Source: Ruminiclostridium papyrosolvens DSM 2782
GTDB taxonomy: Bacteria; Bacillota; Clostridia; Acetivibrionales; DSM-1351
Length of the DNA stretch: 64,000 nucleotides
Assembly: GCF_029318685.1 (NCBI RefSeq)
Contig: NZ_CP119677.1
Coordinates: 4,021,001-4,085,000 of the forward strand
Direction: 5' to 3'
In this document: one piece after another, positions 28,149 through 36,529 of the stretch
Layout of the letters: every line of letters starts with the position of its first letter
How positions within the stretch are numbered: position 1 is the first letter of the stretch
The notes under the pieces: generated by a model
Told to the model about the DNA's origin: nothing
The model's input: the letters and a program-made list of their open reading frames with translations, nothing else
Database searches by the model: none
Made by a program: the position numbers and the translations under genes

Positions 28149-28432
28149 TCACTAAAATACTTTTTAATAGTCTTTTAATAATCACAAAGGCGTAATTGAA
28201 TGATAATTAAAGCCTGCTGAACAGTCAAATTCAGAATTTATACGACAGACAGCCTCCCTGACAAATTTTCATACATTGCCCCCACTCTACGAAATCGTTA
28301 TTAATACATTGTATATAAATTCATAGTATACCATTAATTGTAATCAATTGGAATTTATTTCTAGTATATCAAGTCATTTAAAAAAGCAGTCTCCGAGGTA
28401 TTCTCCAACCTATACGAGAAGCAAATAAGCAG

Positions 28433-28452
28433 GGCCACCCGGAAGGGTGGCC
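28433..28452 (-). terminator. Hairpin after the Ig/LRR/transglutaminase gene
   Basis: A perfect 8-bp GC stem (GGCCACCC / GGGTGGCC) closed by a 4-nt loop, 35 bp after the stop. The T-tract is poor, so termination strength is uncertain. Confidence 0.6.
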
Positions 28453-28487
28453 ACTGTAAATGATTATCTCAATATTTTTGAATTCTA

Positions 28488-30872
28488 TTATTCACATTTT
28501 GGATATTTAGTAGTATCCCATGTCCTTCCCTCACTCTTAAGGAAGGCGTCATTTACATTAAAGTATTTATAGGAAAGAGCAGCATTCTGTTTGGTATATA
28601 TAGTATCCCATGTACAATCAAGATGATAATATTTGCCCTCTAATTTTACTATATTCCATGCATGGGCTCCGCCTGCCCATCCGTGGGCAACCTTGATACA
28701 CTCTATTCCTGCCCTGTTGAGAAGGATATTCATTGTATCAGCAATGGCATCGCATGCACCCTTCTTGTCTATGAGAACGCCATATGCACCTGTATATACC
28801 CCCAAAGTATAATTTGTATTATTACAAATATAGTCGTGCAGAGCCTTCTCCTTTTCCACAGGAGTCATGGCTGGAGTTGTAACTGAAGCAATGATTGCAT
28901 CCGCTGTGTTTAAAAATGCTGCCACTTCCGCCTTTGTCTGGGTAAAACCCCAGAAATCAATTTTAATATTGGCATTGAACCCGGTATAACTTGAATAGTC
29001 TTTTATTGAATTACCGCTCAAGTCAAGCTCTGTAAGTTTTGTCAGGCAGGACAAAGGTGCAAAATCTTCTACGGCATTATCACTTAAATCAACATCCTCC
29101 AAGTTTGCAAGGCTGCTCAGAGAAGTTATATCCCTGATATTATTGTACCCCAGTCTCAAGGTTGACAGATTTTTTAATACTGAAAGAGAGCTTATATCTT
29201 CAATTTTACATGAATACAATACCAGTGAACTGAGATTTGTCTTAAAGTCCTTTATACAGCTTATATCCTTAATCGGATTACGATCAACATCAAGATTGTT
29301 TAAATTTGTAAGATTTTTTAAAGGACTTAAATCTGTTATCTGGTTACTCCCTAAACTTAGTATGTATAATTTTGACAGTTTCTCCAAAGGAGTTAGACTT
29401 TTAATCTTGTTATAATTTAAAAATAAGTATTTGAGATTTGTCAGCTCACTAAGCTGAGATATGTCTTCTAGTTGGTTGTCAGTCAAATAAAGCATATTCA
29501 AATTCTTTGCGTATTGAATCCCTTCGAGAGAGACTATGTCCAAATACTTTGCATCAAGGCTGTCGATTTTAAGCATATCGCTTTTGAGAATATCTCCGGT
29601 AGGTTTTGAGATAGCATCCCTAATAACATTCTCCAAACTAGAATCAGCAATATAAATTATATCATCCGTCTGAACAATAAGTGTTAATTTTACTTTGCCA
29701 TCATAGCCTACAACTGTACCTTCAAAAAACTGTGTACCACCTATGGTTGTATCAACACTGGCAGTATTCCATTCAACTGGTAACTCCACCTCAGTACCGT
29801 CATATCTTTTTGCCTTGACCATAGCAGGCAGGGTATAAGGTTCTCCCTGCTTTACGGTGGTTCTTATATCCTCTATGGTATATTGAGGAACTACCTTTAC
29901 GGTTACATAAGCTTTCTGTGAGAAGCCCTCTACAGTGCCTTCTACTTTGTACTCTCCTGCTTTGTTTAAATTCAGTGTCTCTTTGTTCCATGTTACATTG
30001 CCATATGGCATCCTATATGTACCATCGCTTAATTGTGCTGCCACAGTATCAGGCAGCTCCACTGAACCGTATTGTGGGACAGTAACCGGCATTCCTACAA
30101 AAGAAACTATAGAAGGATTTACATCCACAGTTAATGTCATCTCTCTTGAATACCCTTCAACCCTGCCTACAAATCTAAATCTTCCCAGAGTATTTAGGTC
30201 TATAACTGACGGTGTCCATATTACAGGAACCCTCGCGGTACCTCCTCCTACAATATTTACTTCTACTGTTTCAGGTAACGAGTAATCCGTCCCCTGAAAT
30301 GCGTTTTCCCCCCATGCATAATATTTAAGTGAAGCAATTTCTCCGGCTACATTTAATGTCAAAGCAACTTGCATCGGCCTTCCTTCTACCGTTCCTATAT
30401 ATTTATAAGTACCGGGTTTTGTAGTGTTTGCGATTTCGGGATTCCAGGCAACTGCAACCTCGTAGCCTGTGCCGTCAGCTAGAAAGACATGGAGTGTCTG
30501 TGGTAAAACGTATGCTTGTTTCAAAACTGTATAAGCTACGGGATTGACTATCAGATTCCAATAAATCTTCTCTGCATAACCTGCAACACTACCAACAAGC
30601 TGGTATATTCCCTCGTTATGAGTGTTTATTTTTACAGACTGCCAGGTTACCGCAACATCAGCTCTGCTTCCGTCTGCCAACGTTGCAGGTATTGTTTGGG
30701 GAAGTGAATAAGAATCACCCTCATTAATGGAAATGGTATCGTTTGGATTTTCTACCCTTAGTACCTCGTTCCCATTTGCATTTGCTATCAAAGGATTGTA
30801 CAATGAGGACATTGTTATAAGCAATGCCAGAACCATAGTAAGAAAAACCCTAAATTTGCTGTAACTTTTCAT
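28488..30872 (-). CDS. Secreted Ig-like (Big_4) / leucine-rich repeat / transglutaminase-like protein
   Basis: A 794-residue exported protein. Its order is: signal peptide (1-32); five Big_4-type Ig modules (about 35-405), each with a SLPxT start, a central W and a GxVxGY end; about nine internalin-like 22-residue leucine-rich repeats (about 430-625, for example LTNLKYLFLNYNKI); and a transglutaminase-like domain (about 670-765). The Cys-His-Asp triad is Cys707 in KGACDAIA, His737 in GAHAWNIV and Asp752 in HLDCTWD. There is no SLH, LPXTG or dockerin. It is probably an extracellular binding and cross-linking or proteolytic protein; the target is unknown. TAAAGGAG precedes the ATG. Confidence 0.92.
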   Translation of the reverse strand: MKSYSKFRVFLTMVLALLITMSSLYNPLIANANGNEVLRVENPNDTISINEGDSYSLPQTIPATLADGSRADVAVTWQSVKINTHNEGIYQLVGSVAGYAEKIYWNLIVNPVAYTVLKQAYVLPQTLHVFLADGTGYEVAVAWNPEIANTTKPGTYKYIGTVEGRPMQVALTLNVAGEIASLKYYAWGENAFQGTDYSLPETVEVNIVGGGTARVPVIWTPSVIDLNTLGRFRFVGRVEGYSREMTLTVDVNPSIVSFVGMPVTVPQYGSVELPDTVAAQLSDGTYRMPYGNVTWNKETLNLNKAGEYKVEGTVEGFSQKAYVTVKVVPQYTIEDIRTTVKQGEPYTLPAMVKAKRYDGTEVELPVEWNTASVDTTIGGTQFFEGTVVGYDGKVKLTLIVQTDDIIYIADSSLENVIRDAISKPTGDILKSDMLKIDSLDAKYLDIVSLEGIQYAKNLNMLYLTDNQLEDISQLSELTNLKYLFLNYNKIKSLTPLEKLSKLYILSLGSNQITDLSPLKNLTNLNNLDVDRNPIKDISCIKDFKTNLSSLVLYSCKIEDISSLSVLKNLSTLRLGYNNIRDITSLSSLANLEDVDLSDNAVEDFAPLSCLTKLTELDLSGNSIKDYSSYTGFNANIKIDFWGFTQTKAEVAAFLNTADAIIASVTTPAMTPVEKEKALHDYICNNTNYTLGVYTGAYGVLIDKKGACDAIADTMNILLNRAGIECIKVAHGWAGGAHAWNIVKLEGKYYHLDCTWDTIYTKQNAALSYKYFNVNDAFLKSEGRTWDTTKYPKCE

Positions 30873-31068
30873 TAGTTATCTCCTTTATAAATTTTTGTTT
30901 GGAATTACATGTTATATTTTACATTATTATCAATTGGCTTGTAAATCAGAAACCATACATATTTCTGAAATCATGGTAATTCCATCACAGAGCAGCTTTT
31001 ACCAAGGGTAAGAGCCACCTCTTTTAGAGATGACGAAATCGTAGTATACTTGTACGGAGGTGTTCATT

Positions 31069-31911
31069 TTGGTGAGTAAAACTTTATTTCAGTGTCCTAA
31101 TTGCAAAAAACCTTTAAATAAAGGGCAAAAACAGTACTTTTGCCCAAAGGGACACAGTTTTGATATCGCGAAGCAAGGATATGTAAATCTTCTGCTTTCA
31201 AGTCATATCGGGGCAGGAAAACCCGGTGACAGTAAGGAAATGCTTAAAAGCCGCAGAGAATTTCTTGATAAAGGTTATTATCAGGAGTTTTCCGATACCC
31301 TCAATAGTATGGTTGTTGAAACGTTGAAAGCTGAACCTAATATGAGTATTTTTGATGCAGGTTGCGGCGAGGGTTATTATGTTAACAGACTGAAGCAAAG
31401 CTTATCTGCTTTTGATAATACAAAGACCTTGGACATGTACGGTATAGATGTGTCTAAATCAGCAATACAATATGCTGCGGGTCGTGACAAGGATATACAT
31501 TTTGCAGTTGCAAGCAGTTACCATGTACCCCTACTAGACAATTCCGTTGATTATATATTGTGTATCTTCGCTCCCAGAGATGAGCGGGAGTTCAAGCGTA
31601 TTTTAAAACCTTCCGGGAAGCTGTTAGTAGCTGCACCCGGTCCCAGACACCTTTATAGTCTGCGGAATTTTATCTACGATAGTCCGGACATAATAGGTCA
31701 AAAGGGTACCATAGAAGAAGGCTATAAGCTTTTAGAGCATAAAATTGTGTCCTACTCAATCACTATCAACGACAAAGAAGACATTTTCAATCTGTTCAAC
31801 ATGACTCCATACAGTCGTCACGCTGATACAGACACGGAAAACAAACTTAAAACAACTCAAGAATTCAGTACGGAAGTAGAAATAAATATAAGAGTGTACC
31901 AAAATGCCTAA
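31069..31911 (+). CDS. rlmA: RlmA-type 23S rRNA (guanine-N1)-methyltransferase
   Basis: A 280-residue SAM-dependent enzyme of the RlmA family, which methylates G745 or G748 in 23S rRNA helix 35. An N-terminal zinc finger (CPNCKKPL and FCPKGHSFD) precedes the Rossmann domain with motif I DAGCGEGYY and YGIDVSKSAI, then IFAPRDEREFKRIL and a C-terminal TPYSRHADTD. The start is ambiguous: GGAGG at 31056-31060 is 8 nt from TTG 31069 and 11 nt from GTG 31072; TTG is chosen. The RlmA-I and RlmA-II (tylosin resistance TlrB) subtypes cannot be separated by eye. Confidence 0.88.
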   Translation: MVSKTLFQCPNCKKPLNKGQKQYFCPKGHSFDIAKQGYVNLLLSSHIGAGKPGDSKEMLKSRREFLDKGYYQEFSDTLNSMVVETLKAEPNMSIFDAGCGEGYYVNRLKQSLSAFDNTKTLDMYGIDVSKSAIQYAAGRDKDIHFAVASSYHVPLLDNSVDYILCIFAPRDEREFKRILKPSGKLLVAAPGPRHLYSLRNFIYDSPDIIGQKGTIEEGYKLLEHKIVSYSITINDKEDIFNLFNMTPYSRHADTDTENKLKTTQEFSTEVEINIRVYQNA

Positions 31912-31924
31912 TTTCGGTACACTC
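31892..31924 (+). terminator. Hairpin overlapping the rlmA stop codon
   Basis: A perfect 9-bp stem (GAGTGTACC / GGTACACTC) with a 15-nt loop contains the stop codon. Only a weak T-tract follows (CTTGTT). Confidence 0.6.
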
Positions 31925-31954
31925 CTTGTTCATTCATTAAATGGGTATAAATTT

Positions 31955-31993
31955 TTCTTAATGTAAGCACAGCTATCTTGCTTGCATTAAGAA
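31955..31993. repeat. 15-bp inverted repeat at the acyltransferase 3' end
   Basis: TTCTTAATGTAAGCA pairs with TGCTTGCATTAAGAA with one mismatch across a 9-nt loop. It straddles the stop of the minus-strand acyltransferase gene. There is no T-run on the minus strand, so it may protect an mRNA end or block convergent transcription. Confidence 0.6.
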
Positions 31994-32979
31994 TTATGTG
32001 CCATAACGTTGCTGCTTTTAGAAATAATAAAGTTTTTAACTGACTTATACAAAACCGCTGCCCCCAAGGATACCAAAAATACCATTACAGGTGCACAATA
32101 TAAGAGAAAGTCCGGCATACTGCCTGTTTCATACCATTTAAACGTGAGAATAACAATTGACATATGGAAAATATAGATAAAAAGCGAATACTCACGTCCT
32201 ATTTTTTCAAGAATTGTATTTTTCCCAATGGATGGATGTTTGAGTAAAAACAATACTATGGCTATTACCAGCAATTCCGCACTTATAAAAGGAGGTGCAA
32301 CAGAATTATATATAGTAAGTTCAATATAATTGGTAATTATTAACACGGTTATTATAATCGGAAGAACCATCTTATTCAAACGTTTGATTAATGGTTGGTA
32401 CCTTCTGATAATACATCCAAACATGAAATATGGTACCGATACCATAATGCAATTTCGCCATACAATCATATTCCCCCCTGCCCTTAAAGGAATTATATAG
32501 CATAATAATAGCAAGGGTGCTAAAAACATAATATAGTTTACCAAATTAAATTTGCATAATACCAGAATGATAATAAGGGCATATAAAAGTGAGCCTAAAT
32601 ACCACAAATGATCTGCAAAAGGAGATTGGTTATATACCAGAAAGTCGAACCATTTTTCAGAAACAAAATACTGTTTGATATCGTATACAGAATTATTACT
32701 GAAAATAAACTGCAATATGATATCAAATATTAAAAACAAAGCATTGGACAAAACCGCCAGTATTGCTATTTTCTTTATTTGCTTTTTCAATCGTCTTGAA
32801 AATTCTTCTTTCTCTGTTCTATAGCAAAAGTAACCGCAAACCACAAGGAAAAATGGAACAGCAATTTTACCATAGGCTATTGCAATACTTCCTCCCATAC
32901 CATAAAACGGGATATGTATACAGACGACAAGAAATGCTGCTATTGCTCTCATACAATCAACAGAGTGTAGCTTTTCCAC
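31987..32979 (-). CDS. Acyltransferase-3 family membrane protein (second of tandem pair)
   Basis: A 330-residue integral membrane protein with about ten hydrophobic segments. The first segment has the Acyltransferase_3 signature (SVDCMRAIAAFLVVCIHIPF), including the conserved membrane His. Such proteins O-acetylate cell-wall or exported sugars. Its start lies 23 bp inside the end of the preceding acyltransferase gene, so the two are coupled. The acceptor sugar is unknown. Confidence 0.88.
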   Translation of the reverse strand: MEKLHSVDCMRAIAAFLVVCIHIPFYGMGGSIAIAYGKIAVPFFLVVCGYFCYRTEKEEFSRRLKKQIKKIAILAVLSNALFLIFDIILQFIFSNNSVYDIKQYFVSEKWFDFLVYNQSPFADHLWYLGSLLYALIIILVLCKFNLVNYIMFLAPLLLLCYIIPLRAGGNMIVWRNCIMVSVPYFMFGCIIRRYQPLIKRLNKMVLPIIITVLIITNYIELTIYNSVAPPFISAELLVIAIVLFLLKHPSIGKNTILEKIGREYSLFIYIFHMSIVILTFKWYETGSMPDFLLYCAPVMVFLVSLGAAVLYKSVKNFIISKSSNVMAHNS

Positions 32980-34084
32980 TGGTCTTTCCTCCTTTTGGAG
33001 TTATTAATCTGATTATAGGCTTATCAATCAAATGCAGCAGGAACGCCGACGCAACTGAAGATATAATTACCAATGTTACATATAATAAGTCATTGGTTAT
33101 ATTCATAAACATATCTGATTTGTATAACAACATAAATAGATGGTGTATCAAATATATCTCCAAAGATATCTTTGAAAGAAATCTCAGTATTATATTACTA
33201 AATGTAATTTTCATGCAAAGTATAAAAACAGCCGCTACAAAAAGAATCACTGCGGGAAGCTGAGTGAAAAAGCATATCAAGGTTTCAGGGTATCCGGAAG
33301 CAGTTTCAGTTTGTGCATAATATGAAAATTCTTTAATGGTATAATTTGAAATCCTATACATAACCACAAACACAACAGTAACTATCGGCAATATTACAAC
33401 ATAGTACTTTTTGACTAACGATATTAGTCCCTTCTCAAATCTTGCTGTGAGCATCCCTATATAAAATAGGAAACAGGTATTGTACCACCATTCTCCCTGC
33501 AACCACCATTGTCCATGTCTTAGAATAATGCCGAATACTATATAACAAACAAGGAATATTGCCATAGACACAAATGCTATTATTTCATTTTTTATATATT
33601 TGAAAATGAAATAAAATGCTATATAGAAAATTACTATTGCTACTATATACCAAGCATGGGGATTAATAAGTTGTACACCCGTAAAAAGAAAGATTGTTTG
33701 CAATAAAGAAGGCATAGGATTGAATGGTAAAATTACTGCCAGATAAATAAGTGATGTAATATAAAAAGGAACCAGTACAGACGGAAATCTTCTTCCTATA
33801 AAACCCTGCATATAGTTGTCTTTGGTTTTGAAGCTTTTTATTAATCCATAACCGGAACAGAAAAAGAATATACCTACAAATAGAACCCCATATTCATTAA
33901 AAGGAGATAGTACCTTAGAATCAGATAAAACTTGAGAAATGTGATGAAAAATAATCAGAACCGCACAGAATCCCTGTAACATCTTTGTATTACCCAAGGT
34001 TAAAAAGCCGTCATCCCAGCCCTTTATCCGAACTTTTACTCCAAAAAGGAGAGTAACAGCAAGTACCACATAAATACTTATCAT
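32957..34084 (-). CDS. Acyltransferase-3 family membrane protein (first of tandem pair)
   Basis: A 375-residue membrane protein with about ten hydrophobic segments. The signature TKMLQGFCAVLIIFHHIS carries the conserved His pair, and FFCSGYGLIKSF is typical of the family. It is the first gene of the pair and overlaps the second by 23 bp. The two differ enough in sequence to suggest separate acceptors or a heteromeric enzyme. AGGTGTGA precedes the ATG. Confidence 0.88.
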   Translation of the reverse strand: MISIYVVLAVTLLFGVKVRIKGWDDGFLTLGNTKMLQGFCAVLIIFHHISQVLSDSKVLSPFNEYGVLFVGIFFFCSGYGLIKSFKTKDNYMQGFIGRRFPSVLVPFYITSLIYLAVILPFNPMPSLLQTIFLFTGVQLINPHAWYIVAIVIFYIAFYFIFKYIKNEIIAFVSMAIFLVCYIVFGIILRHGQWWLQGEWWYNTCFLFYIGMLTARFEKGLISLVKKYYVVILPIVTVVFVVMYRISNYTIKEFSYYAQTETASGYPETLICFFTQLPAVILFVAAVFILCMKITFSNIILRFLSKISLEIYLIHHLFMLLYKSDMFMNITNDLLYVTLVIISSVASAFLLHLIDKPIIRLITPKGGKTSGKATLC

Positions 34085-34256
34085 AGCTCACACCTGACTT
34101 TCTTTTTAGATAAGTACATTTTATTTCCATATTATACCGCTAACAATAGACTAATTTGTTGTTTTGGTAAATAACCTACTGGAATAAATTGCTGTATTTG
34201 CATTCATAAATTTTGATGATTTAATGAAACTAATTGAAAGCTGTTCAAATTGGACA

Positions 34257-34311
34257 AAAAAATACAACTCCCAAATAAGTTCTTCTCCTATTCATGGGAA
34301 TTGTATTTTTT
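34257..34311 (-). terminator. Terminator of the SDR gene
   Basis: A stem of about 16 bp (AAAAATACAATTCCCA and complement, one mismatch) with a 21-nt loop lies 13 bp after the SDR stop and is flanked by A and T runs, so it may work in both directions. Confidence 0.85.
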
Positions 34312-34323
34312 CTGAAATTTTAT

Positions 34324-35091
34324 TTAGATTGTTGTCCAACCACCATCAACTGACAAAAGCTGTCCTGTAGTATAGCTGGATGCATCAGATGCAAAATAAA
34401 CAAGAGCACCGTCTAATTCTCCGTCTCTTCCTGTTCTTCCCATTGGGCAGCTTGCTTTAACAAGGTTACTGAAATCTTCATTTGCAAGAACATCATCTGT
34501 CATTTCACTTGGGAAATATGCAGGGCCTATGGCGTTAACTGTGATACCGTGTTTAGCCCACTCACTTGCCAATGATTTTGTTAACATCTCTACTGCTCCC
34601 TTTGTAGTACAGTATGCTGTAATAGGCAGTCCCGGCATTGCAACGGTACTGTGTATTGAACCGATGTTAATTATTTTTCCGTATTTCTTTTCAAGCATAA
34701 TTTTCCCGACTTCACGTGCAAAATAGTAAACCCCATTTATGTTAACACTCATCATTGTCTGCCATAATTCATCCGATTGTTCTTCAGCAGGGCCTGTTAA
34801 ACCGATACCGGCGTTGTTTACCAATATATCAATAGTTCCGAAATATTCTTTAATCTCATTAACTGCATTTTTAATATCAGCGCTGTCTGAAACATCGCAC
34901 TTTACTGCCAAGCAACGTACTCCGAGTCCTTCAATTTGTTTTTTTACCGTTTCTAATTTTTCAACTCTTCTTGCAACAATAGCAATATCTGCTCCTTGTT
35001 TTGCCAAAGCCATAGCAAACTGAACTCCCAAACCTGAAGATGCTCCTGTAACAACTGCTATTTTTCCTGTTAAATCAAATAATCCTGCCAT
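34324..35091 (-). CDS. Short-chain dehydrogenase/reductase (gluconate 5-dehydrogenase-like)
   Basis: A 255-residue classical SDR. It has the NAD(P) motif TGASSGLG (15-22), NNAG (92-95), and the catalytic Ser145, Tyr160 and Lys164 in the pattern YCTTK. The basic pair ARR after the second strand suggests NADP preference. The sequence type is closest to gluconate 5-dehydrogenase or 3-ketoacyl-ACP-reductase-like enzymes; the substrate is not determined. It is monocistronic. Confidence 0.9.
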   Translation of the reverse strand: MAGLFDLTGKIAVVTGASSGLGVQFAMALAKQGADIAIVARRVEKLETVKKQIEGLGVRCLAVKCDVSDSADIKNAVNEIKEYFGTIDILVNNAGIGLTGPAEEQSDELWQTMMSVNINGVYYFAREVGKIMLEKKYGKIINIGSIHSTVAMPGLPITAYCTTKGAVEMLTKSLASEWAKHGITVNAIGPAYFPSEMTDDVLANEDFSNLVKASCPMGRTGRDGELDGALVYFASDASSYTTGQLLSVDGGWTTI

Positions 35092-35148
35092 AAGTCAGCT
35101 CTCCTTATACTAATTATTTTTCGTTATGTTAATATACTTAATAATAAA

Positions 35149-35178
35149 ATTGTATGTTATTTGTTTATTTTTTGTCAA
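35149..35178 (-). promoter_or_regulatory. Promoter of the SDR gene
   Basis: Minus-strand TTGACA (35178-35173), an 18-bp spacer and TACAAT (35154-35149), about 60 bp upstream of the SDR start codon. Confidence 0.8.
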
Positions 35179-35412
35179 TCTTATGTTGTTTATATTGCGG
35201 CAATTAACTAATAGTTGGGGTTAGTATTGAAGGACTATTGCCTTAGGAAGAAATCCCTCAAGGCTTGCCTGTCAAGGGAGTTAACGATTTTTTGTTGTCT
35301 TTTCGAGTTAACAAAATATATATTGGTATAAGAAGATAAGGCATTAATTGCAGATAAATCAGGTACCTTATCTATAATTATGTTTGAGCAGGATTTAAAG
35401 TGTATAAACCAA

Positions 35413-35440
35413 AATAAAAAGGAGAGCCTTAGCTCTCCTC
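35413..35440 (-). terminator. Terminator of the zinc-ribbon gene
   Basis: A 7-bp GC-rich stem (GGAGAGC / GCTCTCC) with a 4-nt loop, followed on the minus strand by T5. Confidence 0.9.
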
Positions 35441-35444
35441 TAAT

Positions 35445-35630
35445 TTACCATCTGTTGCCGAAGCTTCTTCCGCCGCCTCTGTTGTTGTTCTGCTGCTTTC
35501 TTGCTCTTCTGCAGTCAGGACATCTTTGAGGTTCATTGTCGAACCCTTTCTCTTTGTAGAAAGCCTGTTCGTTTTCAGTAAAAGTGAATTGTGAATTACA
35601 ATCCTTACAAGTTATTATTTTATCAGCCAT
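35445..35630 (-). CDS. Small zinc-ribbon (treble-clef) protein
   Basis: A 61-residue protein. Two Cys pairs (CKDC and CPDC) form a probable zinc site in the pattern of the zf-trcl family. The basic, Gly/Asn/Arg-rich tail (RGGGRSFGNRW) suggests nucleic-acid binding. A good GGAGGT site lies upstream. It is monocistronic with a clear terminator. Function unknown. Confidence 0.85.
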   Translation of the reverse strand: MADKIITCKDCNSQFTFTENEQAFYKEKGFDNEPQRCPDCRRARKQQNNNRGGGRSFGNRW

Positions 35631-35848
35631 ATCTAAATACCTCCTTAATTTATTTGGATCATTATAACTTCCCGCTCCAATAAATTAAAGAGAGTTGTAA
35701 TCAAAAATGAATCCATAAATATTTAGTTTACCTATTCAGCTTAACATATCACGCTAAGTAAAGCAACAAATATTTCAATATTTCCTAAATATACACTATC
35801 AATTTACTACAATCTTGCATCAGCAAAAAACTTCAACAATGCATCCCA

Positions 35849-36364
35849 CTATTTTTTATTGGGATTCAATATTACTATCATGTTTTTACCCTCAAGCTTA
35901 GGCTGTTTCTCAGGTACCCCAACCTCATTAACCGCTTGGGCAAATTTTGCAAGAACTTCTTTACCATCGGATGTATATTTCATTTCCCTGCCTCGAAATT
36001 TTATGCTGACTTTGACTTTATCCCCGTCTTGTAAAAATTTATAAGCATTTTTAACTTTGACATCAAAATCATGCTCCTCAATCTTAGCAGACAACCTTAC
36101 TTCCTTAATTGAAACAACCTTCTGATTTTTCTTGGCTTCCTTCTCTTTTTTACCCTGCTCAAACAAGAATTTACCATAATCCATAATCTTACAAACCGGT
36201 GGTTCTGAGTTTGCAGCAATCTTTACAAGATCAAGATTTTTTGTTATAGCCAAATTCTGCGCATCCTTTGATGACATAACTCCCAGCATGGCACCATCCG
36301 CATCAATCAGTCTGACCTCAGGGTCCCTTATCTCTTCATTAATTGGTACTTGGTTTTTCCTAAT
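35849..36364 (-). CDS. infC: Translation initiation factor IF-3 (AUU start)
   Basis: A 171-residue initiation factor that keeps ribosomal subunits apart and proofreads start codons. The N-domain has NEEIRDPEVRLIDADG; the C-domain has KEVRLSAKIEEHDFDVK and IKFRGREM. The start is ATT at 36364: GGAGG (36377-36373) lies 8 nt upstream, and the next residues RKNQVPINEE match other IF-3 proteins. An upstream in-frame GTG at 36379 would place the SD inside the coding region. Use of AUU is a known IF-3 autoregulation device. Unusually, rpmI and rplT do not follow. Confidence 0.95.
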   Translation of the reverse strand: MRKNQVPINEEIRDPEVRLIDADGAMLGVMSSKDAQNLAITKNLDLVKIAANSEPPVCKIMDYGKFLFEQGKKEKEAKKNQKVVSIKEVRLSAKIEEHDFDVKVKNAYKFLQDGDKVKVSIKFRGREMKYTSDGKEVLAKFAQAVNEVGVPEKQPKLEGKNMIVILNPNKK

Positions 36365-36418
36365 AAAAAACACCTCCACATTTTTTTAAGTTCTTACAAA
36401 TAGTATTCACAAAATGTT

Positions 36419-36447
36419 ATTTTAGTTGCAGCGAATTTATATTTCAA
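36419..36447 (-). promoter_or_regulatory. Predicted infC promoter
   Basis: Minus-strand TTGAAA (36447-36442), a 17-bp spacer and TAAAAT (36424-36419), about 55 bp upstream of the AUU start. Confidence 0.55.
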
Positions 36448-36529
36448 AATTCAATAACTTTATTTCCCGTTTTTGTAATCATTTCATTATACCATAATTT
36501 GTGGACTTATGTGCTTTTTATTAATTATT

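Larger units (their letters stand above)
28069..28487. other. 419-bp intergenic region
   Basis: It contains the GH43 promoter, a short Cys-rich open frame (28231-28320) and the hairpin after the LRR protein. Otherwise it is AT-rich with nothing recognised. Confidence 0.6.
35092..35444. other. 353-bp intergenic region with possible structured RNA
   Basis: It holds the SDR promoter, a stretch (35194-35300) with several nested inverted repeats, and the zinc-ribbon gene terminator. No coding frame is supported. Confidence 0.5.
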
